36,850 bases of DNA from Bacteroidota bacterium (GCA_023424015.1 JAFAEM010000028.1:1-36850), one strand, 5' to 3'; counted from the first letter of the stretch, positions 8,855 through 18,808 are shown. Numbers and translations: made by a program. Notes: generated by a model from the letters alone, not told the origin.

Positions 8855-10051
8855 ATGGTTCCATTATTACGCCAGCAATTCAATTTAAACTTCACAAAAG
8901 AAAAATATGATGCATTTTTAAAAGAGCTGCATGGCTTGCACCCGGGAGCCATCGAATTCCGTGTTGCTGAAACGCCCCTTTTTATACCAAAAGATTTTAC
9001 TGCAAAACTGCTCGACGCCTGCGAAAGTATTGTCGACATTATTATAGATCCCAAATTTGGTGATCTGACAAAAAATGCAATACCTGCTGAACTTATAGTA
9101 CCCAAACAGAATGACCATTCTCATTTTATCGCCTTCGACTTCGGAATTTGTATCAATGAAGAAGGCCATTATGAACCTCAGTTGATAGAAATGCAGGGAT
9201 TCCCCAGCCTGTTTGCATATGAAGTAGCGCTGGATGATGTCTTCCGAAATCATTTCGAAATACCAGCAAACTATTCGGCATACCTGGGTGGTTACGATAA
9301 ACAGTCTTATATCCAACTTTTCAAAGACATTGTGCTGGGCGATCATGCCCCTGAAAATGTGATCCTGCTCGAGATCTTTCCCCATGAACAAAAAACAAGG
9401 ATCGATTTTTATTGCACACAACAATATACGGGTGTCTCACCCGTCTGCATAACCGAACTTATAAAAGAAGGGAAAAAGATATACTACCTGAAAGATGGGA
9501 AGAAAACAGAAGTGAAACGTATTTATAACCGTGTCATCTTCGACGACCTTCAACAGCAATCACCCGAGGTGCAGGAAAAAGGAAAGATCCTCTTCGAAGA
9601 GCTCGACGTGGAATGGGTGCCACACCCTTCCTGGTTTTACCGAATCAGTAAATACACCCTGCCCCTGATCAGGCATCCATATGTGCCACCCACTTTTTTT
9701 CTCGACCAGGTCACACAATTGCCTGAAGACCTGGAAAACTATGTTCTTAAACCTTTGTTCTCCTTCGCGGGCCAGGGTGTGGTCATTGACCTCACAAAAG
9801 ATGACATCGAGGGTGTAAAAGACCCCGGCAACTGGATCCTGCAACGGAAAGTAAAATATGCCGATGTGATTGCCACACCGGATGTGCCAGCAAAAGCAGA
9901 GATCAGGATATTTTATTTTTGGGAAAATGGCGCTGCACGACCTGTGCCGGTCAACAACCTCGCGAGACTAAGCAAGGGCAAAATGATCGGTGTCCGTTAC
10001 AACAAGGACAAAGAATGGGTTGGCGGCAGTTATTGTGTATTTGAAAAATAA
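8855..10051 (+). CDS. ATP-grasp-like protein of unknown substrate
   Basis: A 398 aa soluble protein that I do not recognise as a named enzyme. The C-terminal half looks like an ATP-grasp ligase: YVLKPLFSFAGQGVVIDL resembles the lysine plus glycine-rich nucleotide-binding strand-loop, and AEIRIFYFWENG followed by VNNLARLSKGKMIGV could supply the Mg/phosphate-binding acidic and Asn/Arg residues. RIYNRVIFDDL in the middle resembles the segment seen in glutathionylspermidine-synthase-like or permuted ATP-grasp proteins. The N-terminal half (about 1-200) has no motif I can name. Position after a free glutamine amidotransferase and before a cupin suggests amide or peptide-bond formation on a small molecule. 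It probably has its own promoter, since a terminator-like hairpin precedes it. Confidence 0.6.
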   Translation: MVPLLRQQFNLNFTKEKYDAFLKELHGLHPGAIEFRVAETPLFIPKDFTAKLLDACESIVDIIIDPKFGDLTKNAIPAELIVPKQNDHSHFIAFDFGICINEEGHYEPQLIEMQGFPSLFAYEVALDDVFRNHFEIPANYSAYLGGYDKQSYIQLFKDIVLGDHAPENVILLEIFPHEQKTRIDFYCTQQYTGVSPVCITELIKEGKKIYYLKDGKKTEVKRIYNRVIFDDLQQQSPEVQEKGKILFEELDVEWVPHPSWFYRISKYTLPLIRHPYVPPTFFLDQVTQLPEDLENYVLKPLFSFAGQGVVIDLTKDDIEGVKDPGNWILQRKVKYADVIATPDVPAKAEIRIFYFWENGAARPVPVNNLARLSKGKMIGVRYNKDKEWVGGSYCVFEK

Positions 10052-10140
10052 ACCGGACACAGGTATAATCAAATATTAACTTGCAATCGAAAGAATGATA
10101 CCCTAACCTGTTTTATCTATCATTAAATTAATTCCAACCG

Positions 10141-10455
10141 ATGCAACAAATAAAAAACGTTCCCCCCAGGGAACTGGTACCGGGTTTTACTGGTCACTAT
10201 ATCCATGGAAAAGATCTGACACTGGGTTATATTGAAATTAAAGCTGGCAATGACCTGCCACAACATCAACACCCGCATGAACAGATCACCTTTATTCTCG
10301 AAGGCCAGCTGGATATGGTCATTGGTGGCGAAGCCTGTAGTTTAAGTACAGGCATGTATTATGTGATCCCTTCTAATGTTCCGCACGGAGCTGTAGCTGT
10401 GACAGATTGCAAGGTGATTGATGTTTTCAACCCGGTAAGGGAAGACTATAGGTAA
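10141..10455 (+). CDS. Single-domain cupin protein
   Basis: A 104 aa small beta-barrel protein. Cupin motif 1 is visible as GNDLPQHQHPHEQITFILEG, with the H-x-H-x-H-E metal-binding pattern, and motif 2 as GMYYVIPSNVPHGA. The metal site (His, His, Glu, His) appears complete. There is no signal peptide, so it is cytoplasmic. Single-domain cupins serve as small dioxygenases, isomerases, or binding proteins; the sequence does not tell which. It lies 89 bases after the ATP-grasp-like gene on the same strand, so it may share that transcript and act on the same small molecule. Confidence 0.85.
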   Translation: MQQIKNVPPRELVPGFTGHYIHGKDLTLGYIEIKAGNDLPQHQHPHEQITFILEGQLDMVIGGEACSLSTGMYYVIPSNVPHGAVAVTDCKVIDVFNPVREDYR

Positions 10456-10875
10456 ATGTGGAAATGTGAGAATGTGGAAATGTGATAATGGGTTAATTGA
10501 TTTAGATACTTCATATCCTGTAAATCGCGGTCCGTTATTTTCCTTTTTTTTTTCGTTTTTTCACTTTGGTTTTGGCAAATACGGGTCGGATATTCACATC
10601 CTGATTAATCAAACCACTGATTAGACCTAAAGGTTCAGGTCAAACATAAATTTCACACGTCAACTGGAAGTAACAACCTGGTTGACCCATTACCTAATTG
10701 AAAACTTTGGTGTGCTGGAAGGCGGGGGAGGGCAATTGGGGAGGGCCCGCCGGAGGCAGCAAAATCTGAATCGGAAGCGAAATCCTGAAAATTTGCTATC
10801 CATCAAAAATACCACTCAGCATTTTCCCCAACACCTTCACACCTCTCACACTAAATCCCGGTACATAACTTATCA
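10456..10875. other. Convergent intergenic region
   Basis: The region lies between the cupin gene and tex, which converge. It begins with a short tandem repeat, AATGTGGAAATGTGA twice (about 10455-10487). GGCGGG near 10722 and CCCGCC near 10747 form an inverted pair around a G-rich loop. A reading frame at 10682-10879 is low in complexity and has no family resemblance. No RNA gene or classical terminator was recognised. Confidence 0.5.
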
Positions 10876-13134
10876 TTAATCCCGAAAATTTTTCTTCAAC
10901 TCCATCAGCTTCGCCTGGAATGGATTTAACTTTTCCTCCCTGATCTTAGCACCGACCGGTCTCCTCACCTGGCCGCCGCTCCTGTCTCCCGATTCGCTCT
11001 TCGCACCATCCTTCATTGATAAAGCAATCCTTCTCCGCGAAGGTTCCACCTCCAGTACCGTTACCATCACTTTCTGGTTTAGTTTGACCACTTCATTGGG
11101 ATCTCCAACATACCGGTTGCTCAAATGTGAGATATGCACAAGCCCATCCTGCTTTACACCAACATCTACAAACGCACCAAAATTGGTGATATTGGTCACG
11201 ATACCCGGCACTTTCATCCCGGGCTTCAAATCCTCCATAGTAGCCAGGCCTTCCGCAAACCGAAACTCTTCAATCGGTGATCGGGGATCACGTCCGGGCT
11301 TCTCCAGTTCTTTTAATATATCTTCAATAGTGTACTGCCCAATCGCCTCCGATACAAAATCCTGAACCCTGATCTTTTTCCGTGTATCAGGTTTCTGGAC
11401 CAGGTCTTCGATGGTACAATTTAACCGGGCAGCCATCGCTTCCACCACCTGGTAACTTTCAGGATGCACAGCTGAGTTGTCGAGCGGGTTTGAAGCGTTT
11501 GGTATGCGTAAAAATCCCGCACTTTGTTCGAAGGCTTTGGGACCAAGCATGGGTACTTTCTTTAATTCTTCGCGGCTTTTAAAGCTGCCGTTTTTCACGC
11601 GATACTCAACAATATTCTTCGCCACAGTGGCACTTAAACCCGAAACATACGTCAGCAAGTGTTTGCTGGCAGTATTCACATCAACACCCACATAGTTTAC
11701 GCAGCTTTCCACTACCTGGTCCAGCGACTCCTTCAGACGGGTCTGATTTACATCGTGCTGGTACTGTCCCACCCCTATACTTTTTGCATCGATCTTTACG
11801 AGTTCACTGAGAGGATCAAGTAAACGACGTCCAATGCTGATGGATCCCCGAACCGTCACATCCTCATCAGGAAATTCTTCACGGGCTACCTCGCTGGCAG
11901 AATAAATAGAGGCCCCACTTTCATTTACCATGAAAACTGAAACAGACCTGCCAAAATCGATACTGCGCACCAGCTGTTCGGTTTCTTTACTGGCAGTACC
12001 ATTCCCATAGCCGATCGCATCAATTTTATATTTCGAAACGATGTCTTTCAATGTCTGAACCGATCTCTCCCATTCATTTTGCGGCGCATGGGGATAGATC
12101 GTTGTGTTGTAAAGAAATGTGCCCTGCTCATCAAGGCAAACCAGTTTGCAACCCGTTCTGAACCCTGGATCCAGTGCCAACACCCGTTTATGTCCCAGTG
12201 GAGAAGCCAGCAGTAGTTGCCGCAGGTTCTCCGCAAAAACACGAATGGCTTCTTCATCCGCTTTTGTTTTGCTCTGCAATCTGAACTCGGTTTCAATGGA
12301 AAAGCGCAACAAGCGGTTGAAACTGTCCTCTACCGCAAGCTTCACCTGTTCCGATGAAGGGCTGGACGATTTGACAAATAACTGTTGCAACAATCCAACA
12401 GCTGTTTCTTTCTCAACAGAAATTTCCATGATTAAAAAGCCTTCTTTCTCGCCTCTGCGGATAGCGAGGATGCGATGGGATGGACATTTGGCCAGAGGTT
12501 CGCTAAACTCGAAGTAATCACGATACTTCTGCGCTTCCGCCTCCTCCTTCTTAGAGCTAAGTACCCGCGATGAGAACATAGCTGTATCCTGGAAAAGTTT
12601 ACGTACGGCATTGCGGGCCTGTTCATTTTCCGATACCCATTCCGCGATAATATCCCTGGCGCCCTGCAAGGCTTCAACTGAATCTTTTACCTGCTCAGTG
12701 ATATAACGGCTCGCCTCTGATTCTATATCTATATTTTTTTGTTCAAACAACAAGGTAGCCAAAGGTTCAAGTCCTTTTTCTATGGCAACAGAGGCTTTAG
12801 TCTTACGCTTAGGCTTATAAGGCAAATAAATATCTTCCAATTCGGTGGCGTCTACCGAATCCTCAATGCGTTTTTTTAATTCCGGCGTTAGTTTCCCCAG
12901 TCCGTCGATCGTTTTTAAAATGGTATCTTTTCTTTTGCCCAGCTCTTCAAAATATTTGATCTTCCCGATCACATCACCTATCTGTACTTCGTCGAGGTTC
13001 CCGGTCGCTTCTTTACGGTAACGGGCAATAAAGGGAATGGTAGAACCTTCCTCATGCAAGCCGGCAATACTTTCAACCTGCTTTAAAGAATATCCTAATG
13101 TCTTTGAGATTTCCTGTGCGTATTTCAATTCCAT
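10876..13134 (-). CDS. tex: Tex family RNA-binding transcription accessory protein
   Basis: A 752 aa cytoplasmic nucleic-acid-binding protein with full Tex architecture. The N-terminal helical Tex domain contains STIPFIARYRKEATGNLDE. A YqgF-like RNase H fold is centred on LALDPGFRTGCKLVCLD (about residues 322-338). Helix-hairpin-helix repeats (VDVNTASKHLLTYVSGL, LKKVPMLGPKAFEQ) follow, and a C-terminal S1 domain reads GIVTNITNFGAFVDVGVKQD. The tail after S1 is basic and disordered. The start is supported by GAAAGGA upstream and a TACATTTG promoter element. Tex proteins affect transcription termination or recovery of stalled polymerase and stress tolerance. It is not functionally tied to the metal genes upstream. 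Confidence 0.96.
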   Translation of the reverse strand: MELKYAQEISKTLGYSLKQVESIAGLHEEGSTIPFIARYRKEATGNLDEVQIGDVIGKIKYFEELGKRKDTILKTIDGLGKLTPELKKRIEDSVDATELEDIYLPYKPKRKTKASVAIEKGLEPLATLLFEQKNIDIESEASRYITEQVKDSVEALQGARDIIAEWVSENEQARNAVRKLFQDTAMFSSRVLSSKKEEAEAQKYRDYFEFSEPLAKCPSHRILAIRRGEKEGFLIMEISVEKETAVGLLQQLFVKSSSPSSEQVKLAVEDSFNRLLRFSIETEFRLQSKTKADEEAIRVFAENLRQLLLASPLGHKRVLALDPGFRTGCKLVCLDEQGTFLYNTTIYPHAPQNEWERSVQTLKDIVSKYKIDAIGYGNGTASKETEQLVRSIDFGRSVSVFMVNESGASIYSASEVAREEFPDEDVTVRGSISIGRRLLDPLSELVKIDAKSIGVGQYQHDVNQTRLKESLDQVVESCVNYVGVDVNTASKHLLTYVSGLSATVAKNIVEYRVKNGSFKSREELKKVPMLGPKAFEQSAGFLRIPNASNPLDNSAVHPESYQVVEAMAARLNCTIEDLVQKPDTRKKIRVQDFVSEAIGQYTIEDILKELEKPGRDPRSPIEEFRFAEGLATMEDLKPGMKVPGIVTNITNFGAFVDVGVKQDGLVHISHLSNRYVGDPNEVVKLNQKVMVTVLEVEPSRRRIALSMKDGAKSESGDRSGGQVRRPVGAKIREEKLNPFQAKLMELKKNFRD

Positions 13135-13157
13135 CGTAATCCTTTCTTTAGGGGTAG

Positions 13158-13165
13158 CAAATGTA
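13158..13165 (-). promoter_or_regulatory. Putative tex -7 element TACATTTG
   Basis: TACATTTG on the - strand fits TAnnTTTG and lies 23 bases before the tex ATG, leaving room for the GAAAGGA ribosome site. No good -33 TTG was found, so this is a moderate call. Confidence 0.45.
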
Positions 13166-13273
13166 AAGCCAGCCGTAAACGAAAAAAATTTGTTTTGTTC
13201 ACTTTTTATTTACAGGAAATAAATCGCGACACATATCATCTTTTCTGTACCCTCCAAATCAACCATCCTGTCG

Positions 13274-14401
13274 TCATTCATCGGCCGTATTTTTCAATGC
13301 CGATAACACTGGATAAGGATTCCTGACAATGATCTCCCGGCCCTGCAGATCTGAATCACCTGGATTCAGTTCCACCCAGGCTCCATTTCTTCTGCCGGTT
13401 TTGACTTCCATCAGCCTGTATGTATTCTTCCCTTCCACTGCCAGTATATATTCCCCACTCCCGTACCTGACCACCGCGGCATCTGGTACCGCCAGGGTAA
13501 GGGAATCACTGACTGCAATACGTGCATTCAAAAACATCCCCGGCAACAATTGTTTAGGTTTCTGATCAAAATGACAATGCACCAGGGCAGTGCGGTCATC
13601 ATCGACATTTCTTGTAACCAGGATGACCCGGCACGGGTATTCAACACCCGGTTCACTGATAAAGGACACCATTACCGGCTGACCCGTCTTTACATTGCTG
13701 ATATCCTTTTCAAATATTGTCAGCGCGGCATGCAAATCATCAGGATTGATCAATTCAAACAACACATCCGCGGGATTCACATATTTTCCAATGTTCACAT
13801 TTACCCTGGAAACAAATCCATTAATCGGAGAATACACCGGTACAGTTCGTGAAATTGAGCCCTCGCTCAGCCTGCCTGGATTAATACCGATCAGCCTTAA
13901 CTTCTCAGCATATCCCCTCACCAAAACCTTCTGTGAATTATACTCAGACTCCGCACGCTGTAATACTTTGTCGGCATTTACCTTGTTCTGATTCAAAAGC
14001 TGCTGGCGTTTGAAATCCTGCTCGAGGAATTGCATTCTCGATACAGCAACCAGGTACTCCTGTTGCAATTCCACCAGGGCGGGATCCTCCATCGTTGCGA
14101 TCACTTCTCCTTTGCTCACATGCATACCCGGCATCAGCTTTGTGTGTTTCAGGTAGCCTCCCATGGCGAAACTTACCGAGACAATATTCTGGGGAGGCAC
14201 ATCCACCTGGCCATTTACCTGCAATTCTCCTTTTAACTGACGCTTCTCGATCACAGCTGTCTCGATTCCTGCATTCTGGACCTGCTCTTCAGTCAACGAT
14301 ACAACATCATCTTCAACAACCGGTTGAACGGCCTGCGTTTTCTCCTTCGCCTGGCAGCCGTATAGGACCGTAGTAATAATGATTAAAATAATATAACGCA
14401 T
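13274..14401 (-). CDS. RND efflux periplasmic adaptor (CusB/CzcB type lipoprotein)
   Basis: A 375 aa membrane-fusion protein. The N-terminus MRYIILIIITTVLYGCQAKE is a lipoprotein signal with lipobox LYGC, so the mature protein should be anchored to a membrane and face the periplasm. The body has the usual order: lipoyl-like half (MPGMHVSKGEVIATMEDPAL), coiled-coil hairpin (about 105-165), second lipoyl half (VPVYSPINGFVSRVNVNIGKYV), and beta-barrel and membrane-proximal domains. It starts five bases after the fused pump gene, so the two are co-translated. Together they should form a tripartite metal exporter in which the outer-membrane part is fused to the pump. No His/Met-rich metal-binding N-terminus is present. 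Confidence 0.92.
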   Translation of the reverse strand: MRYIILIIITTVLYGCQAKEKTQAVQPVVEDDVVSLTEEQVQNAGIETAVIEKRQLKGELQVNGQVDVPPQNIVSVSFAMGGYLKHTKLMPGMHVSKGEVIATMEDPALVELQQEYLVAVSRMQFLEQDFKRQQLLNQNKVNADKVLQRAESEYNSQKVLVRGYAEKLRLIGINPGRLSEGSISRTVPVYSPINGFVSRVNVNIGKYVNPADVLFELINPDDLHAALTIFEKDISNVKTGQPVMVSFISEPGVEYPCRVILVTRNVDDDRTALVHCHFDQKPKQLLPGMFLNARIAVSDSLTLAVPDAAVVRYGSGEYILAVEGKNTYRLMEVKTGRRNGAWVELNPGDSDLQGREIIVRNPYPVLSALKNTADE

Positions 14402-14406
14402 AAAAT

Positions 14407-17400
14407 CTATTTAATAGTTAAATATTCAAGTTCGATCAAAGCCCGGTTATACTGGCTTACAGCGCCAATATATCCCAATTGGATATTGACGGCGTTATTC
14501 ATCAGCATCGTCCACTCTACATAGCCAATCTCGCCATTTTTAAATGCCTCTTGAGCGTGGCTGACCAAAAGCCCGGCCTGCTTCAAGCCTCCCTGCTCAT
14601 AATACGCCAGGCTTCGCTGATACTTTCTTACTTCCTCACGGGCCTGTTCAATTTCCAACCTCACCCGTTGAGCTGTAATTTCAGTTTGCATACGGGCTAC
14701 CTGCTCGTTGATACGACTTGCCCTGATCCGGTTCTTAGTAGCCTTGTTAATTAATGGAATTCCAAGGGTGAGGTTGAAAGCATTAAAACGATCGCCGCCA
14801 CCAAAATATTCCTGCCTCATGCCGTCCCTGGATTGATAACCCACAATGGACATATTGCTATAACCAACTCCAATATCTGGAGAAAGCAGCGTTTTCTCCT
14901 TTTGCGTTTGTGCGGCTGTCAGTTTCTCCTGTACCAGGTTATACTGCAACTGGGGATGCCCGGCAATACTCATCGTATCAGCCAGGTTAACCCCTGATTG
15001 GACTTTCTTTAGAGAATAATAAGCCGGCAATATAAGATCCTCTGTATTGAGAAATCTTTGCAACCGAAGCTGGACGATCCTCAAATCATCCTCAAGTTGC
15101 TGCTTTTGTAAACTAAGTTGCTGCGACTGTGCTTCAGCGCTTACCTTTTCCAGCATATTTGTTTCACCGGCCTCCAGGCGCAATGCTGCAGACTGCTGAA
15201 ACTGGTTGAATACAGAATCAAGCCTGTTCAGCATTTTTCCACGTTCCTGCATTTCAGCCAGTTGGTAAAACAGCATCTTGACTTCTCTCACGATCTCTGC
15301 TTCCTGCCAGTTCACCCAATGCTGCTGCACCTCTTCCTGTGCTTCATATAGTTGCCGTTGTCGCTTGTATACTACGGGCAGACTGAACGCCTGGTTGATT
15401 GAAAACCGGGTATCATTATTCAGGCTGTTGATATTACCATACTCTACTTCAAACCGGGTTTTGTCAGGACTGAATACCCCATTCTGCAATTGTCGCCAGT
15501 ATTCAGTTTGCTTTCGCTCTGCTTGCAGGGAAAGGTTTTGGTTTTTAGCCAAACTGATCATTTCATCAAGGCTCATATCCTTTTGGGTAAAACCAAGCTG
15601 GGAAATAAGTAAGGTTATGATCACCGCAATACTCTTCTTCGATCTGCCAAAAGCTTTTCTTTCAAGCCAGGTAAAAAGTATTGGTAAAACCACAAGGGTT
15701 AAAAATGTTGCGGAGATCAACCCGCCGATCACTACAGTAGCCAGCGGCCGCTGTACTTCCGCACCTGGCCCATGGCTCAATGCCATTGGCAAAAAGCCCA
15801 GCGATGCCACGGCAGCAGTCATCAGCACTGGTCTCAACCGGATCCTTGTCCCTTCCATAACAATTTGTTTTATGTCTGCGATGCCCTGTTTTTTTATTCG
15901 GTTGAATTCTGAGATCAACACAATCCCATTTAATACCGCTACGCCAAATAGCGCGATAAAACCAATACCGGCGGAAATACTAAATGGCATGCCACGCATC
16001 CACAATGCGAAGACCCCGCCAATAGCTGAAAGTGGAATGGCTGTAAAAATGAGCAAGCCATACTTAAGCGAGCCGAAGGCGAAATACAACATGACCAAAA
16101 TGAGTAATAACGCGGCAGGTACAGCAATCGAAAGACGTTTCTCCGCTTCAATCATATTTTCAAACTGGCCACCATATTTGATGTAATAGCCTGACGGCAA
16201 TTTCATTTGTGTGCTAACTTTTTTACTTAACTCCTCCACCACCGATTCCACATCCCTTTCACGAACATTAAATCCTACAATGATCCTTCTTTTCGCATCT
16301 TCCCTTTGCACCTGGTTTGGCCCCTCCTTTATTTCAACAGAGGCAACCTGGTAAAGCGGTACCTGTATGCCGCTTGCTGTAGGTATCAACAACTGCTGTA
16401 CATCCCGAATATCCCGCCGGAGCTCCTGCTTCAATCTCACCACGAGATCATAGCGCCGCTCATTTTCATAGATCAAACCTGCGCTTTCACCCGCAAAAGA
16501 AGCGCGAACCAACCTGTTCACGTCGTTTATGCTTAACTGGTAGCGCGCCATCGCATCCCGATCGTATTGCACAACGATCTGCGGCAGACCCGTCACTACT
16601 TCGACATATAGATCTCTTGCACCTTCAACAGTACCGATGATATTTCCCAGGCGGTTGGCATAATCTGACAGACTATCCAGGTCTTCCCCAAATATTTTAC
16701 AGACTATGTCCTGGCGGGCACCTGAGATAAGTTCATTAAATCGCATCTGTACCGGGAACTGAAATCCTGCAGTCATACCAGGTATTGCACGCAACGCTTT
16801 GCTCATCGTGTCGGCAAGCTCGTCGAAAGAAGATGCCGAGACCCACTGGTCTTTTGGTTTCAGGTTGATGATGATATCGGTCATCTCAAGAGGCATAGGA
16901 TCTGTTGGTATCTCGCTAGCCCCAATCCTTGTCACAATCTTTTCGATTTCGGGGAAGCGTGTTTCGAGTATCCTCGCAGCTTTCTGCGAAGTGTTGATCG
17001 TTTCTGTCAGCGAACTCCCTGTGAGGATTCGTGCATCTACTGCAAAATCTCCTTCCTGTAATTTTGGTATAAACTCACCTCCCAGTCTTGAGAGAATAAA
17101 AACAGAGACCCCAAACAACGCGATTACAATTCCAAGCAGGATACGGGGGAAAGCCAATGCTTTTTGCAATAGTGGTTTATATAGTTTCTCCAGCTTTCTC
17201 ATCATCTTGTCCGACCAGGTATCGGTGTGATTAAGCTTTTTACTCAATACAAGAGATGACATCATGGGGACATAAGTAAGAGAAAGTATGAAGGCACCGA
17301 TCAGTGCGAAAGTGACAGTCTGTGCCATGGGCCTGAACATCTTCCCCTCAATACCTGTCAATGTGAGTATGGGCAGATACACGATCAGAATGATGACCTG

Positions 17401-18765
17401 CCCGAACGAAGCGGCACTCATCATCTTTCCTGCTGAGAGTTCCACTTCGCCGTTAAGTTGATCCTGCGATATTTTCTGTGCCCCCAAAAGCTTTTTGCCA
17501 TGTGTCAATTGATGCAATACTGCCTCGACAATAATTACGGCTCCATCTACGATAAGACCAAAATCGAGCGCTCCGAGACTCATCAGGTTACCCGATACCC
17601 CAAATACATTCATCATGATAAAAGCAAATAGCATGGCCAGTGGGATCACCGAAGCTACAATAAGCCCCGCTCTAAGGTTGCCCAGGAAAAGCACCAGTAC
17701 CAGCACCACGATCAAAGCACCCTCCAGCAGGTTTTTCTTTACCGTGCCCATGGCGTTGTCCACCATTTTGGTACGGTCATAAAAAACCTCAAGCTTTACT
17801 CCTTGTGGAAGTGTTTGCCTGATCTGCTCAATACGTTCCTTCACATTCGCTACCACTTCCGAAGCGTTCGCGCCTTTTAGCATCAACACGACTGCGCCGG
17901 CCACTTCACCTTTGTCGCTATATGTCATCGCACCATAACGAACGGCATGCCCGATATTTACTTCAGCCACATCTTTAATATAAACCGGGATACCTGTTGT
18001 TGTATGACGAACAAATATTTTTTCCAACTCCTCGGTGTTGGCAGCCAGACCTTCTGTGCGGATAAATAATGCTGTGGGTCCTTTTTCTATATAAGCGCCA
18101 CCTGAATTTTGATTGTTTTTCTCCAGCGCGTCAAATACATCAGCAAGTGTCACGTTCATACTCTTCAACCGCTCGGGGATCACCGCTATTTCATATTGCT
18201 TGAGGTAGCCGCCGAAACTACTCACATCCGCTACGCCTGGTATGCCCAACAATTGTCGTCTTACTATCCAGTCCTGGACAGATCTCAGCTCGGTGAGATC
18301 GTATTTTGCTTCATACCCTTTTTCGGGCCGGAGGATATACTGATACACTTCGCCCAGCCCGGTGGTAGCGGGCGCGAGTTCAGGGATCCCGGCCGACGCG
18401 GGTATTTGTTCCTTTACCATCAATAGCCGCTCAGACACCTGTTGCCTTGCCCAATAGATATCGGTTTCATCGTTGAAGACTATTGTCACGACTGATAAAC
18501 CAAACCTGGAGATCGAACGCATTTCGATCATGCCCGGGATATTGGCGTTTGCCTGTTCGATAGGAAAAGTAACGAGGCGTTCTACCTCAGGTGCCGCCAG
18601 CGATGGCAGTACCGTGATCACCTGCACCTGGTTGCTGGTTATATCCGGCAACGCATCAATTGGTAGTTTTTGAAGGTTTAGTACACCCCATACAACTAAT
18701 GCGAGAGTGCATAAACCAATAATAAGCTTGTTCCTTACGGAAAAGCGAATAATTGCATGTAACAT
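14407..18765 (-). CDS. CzcA/CusA heavy-metal RND pump fused to a TolC-like outer-membrane factor
   Basis: A 1452 aa fusion. Residues 1 to about 1040 are a complete HME-RND proton-driven pump with two blocks of membrane helices and two large periplasmic loops. The proton-relay segment reads DFGLIVDGAVIIVE with D401, D407 and E414, the arrangement of CzcA-type divalent-metal pumps rather than the E. coli CusA version. After the last pump helix (ILFTWLERKAFGR) comes a hydrophobic stretch, SIAVIITLLISQLGFTQ, that looks like an ordinary Sec signal peptide. About 390 residues of outer-membrane-factor sequence then run to the end (coiled-coil, Gln/Glu-rich helices, NLTLGIPLINKATKNRIRAS). The fusion merges two operon partners. 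It lies between a small exported protein and the adaptor. The metal is uncertain: Zn, Co, Cd, Ni or Cu. Confidence 0.93.
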   Translation of the reverse strand: MLHAIIRFSVRNKLIIGLCTLALVVWGVLNLQKLPIDALPDITSNQVQVITVLPSLAAPEVERLVTFPIEQANANIPGMIEMRSISRFGLSVVTIVFNDETDIYWARQQVSERLLMVKEQIPASAGIPELAPATTGLGEVYQYILRPEKGYEAKYDLTELRSVQDWIVRRQLLGIPGVADVSSFGGYLKQYEIAVIPERLKSMNVTLADVFDALEKNNQNSGGAYIEKGPTALFIRTEGLAANTEELEKIFVRHTTTGIPVYIKDVAEVNIGHAVRYGAMTYSDKGEVAGAVVLMLKGANASEVVANVKERIEQIRQTLPQGVKLEVFYDRTKMVDNAMGTVKKNLLEGALIVVLVLVLFLGNLRAGLIVASVIPLAMLFAFIMMNVFGVSGNLMSLGALDFGLIVDGAVIIVEAVLHQLTHGKKLLGAQKISQDQLNGEVELSAGKMMSAASFGQVIILIVYLPILTLTGIEGKMFRPMAQTVTFALIGAFILSLTYVPMMSSLVLSKKLNHTDTWSDKMMRKLEKLYKPLLQKALAFPRILLGIVIALFGVSVFILSRLGGEFIPKLQEGDFAVDARILTGSSLTETINTSQKAARILETRFPEIEKIVTRIGASEIPTDPMPLEMTDIIINLKPKDQWVSASSFDELADTMSKALRAIPGMTAGFQFPVQMRFNELISGARQDIVCKIFGEDLDSLSDYANRLGNIIGTVEGARDLYVEVVTGLPQIVVQYDRDAMARYQLSINDVNRLVRASFAGESAGLIYENERRYDLVVRLKQELRRDIRDVQQLLIPTASGIQVPLYQVASVEIKEGPNQVQREDAKRRIIVGFNVRERDVESVVEELSKKVSTQMKLPSGYYIKYGGQFENMIEAEKRLSIAVPAALLLILVMLYFAFGSLKYGLLIFTAIPLSAIGGVFALWMRGMPFSISAGIGFIALFGVAVLNGIVLISEFNRIKKQGIADIKQIVMEGTRIRLRPVLMTAAVASLGFLPMALSHGPGAEVQRPLATVVIGGLISATFLTLVVLPILFTWLERKAFGRSKKSIAVIITLLISQLGFTQKDMSLDEMISLAKNQNLSLQAERKQTEYWRQLQNGVFSPDKTRFEVEYGNINSLNNDTRFSINQAFSLPVVYKRQRQLYEAQEEVQQHWVNWQEAEIVREVKMLFYQLAEMQERGKMLNRLDSVFNQFQQSAALRLEAGETNMLEKVSAEAQSQQLSLQKQQLEDDLRIVQLRLQRFLNTEDLILPAYYSLKKVQSGVNLADTMSIAGHPQLQYNLVQEKLTAAQTQKEKTLLSPDIGVGYSNMSIVGYQSRDGMRQEYFGGGDRFNAFNLTLGIPLINKATKNRIRASRINEQVARMQTEITAQRVRLEIEQAREEVRKYQRSLAYYEQGGLKQAGLLVSHAQEAFKNGEIGYVEWTMLMNNAVNIQLGYIGAVSQYNRALIELEYLTIK

Positions 18766-18808
18766 GTTGAATTATTTCGTGTGCCAAAAAAGATTCAGAT
18801 AATATCGA

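Noticed and set aside
10682..10879. 65-codon open frame between the cupin gene and tex
   Set aside because: Low-complexity Gly/Arg-rich product, no signal, and it lies in the G-rich inverted-repeat region; treated as non-coding.
15278..16186. 302-codon frame on the + strand opposite the RND pump
   Set aside because: It is the antisense shadow of the RND coding sequence, Ser/Pro-rich with no motif.
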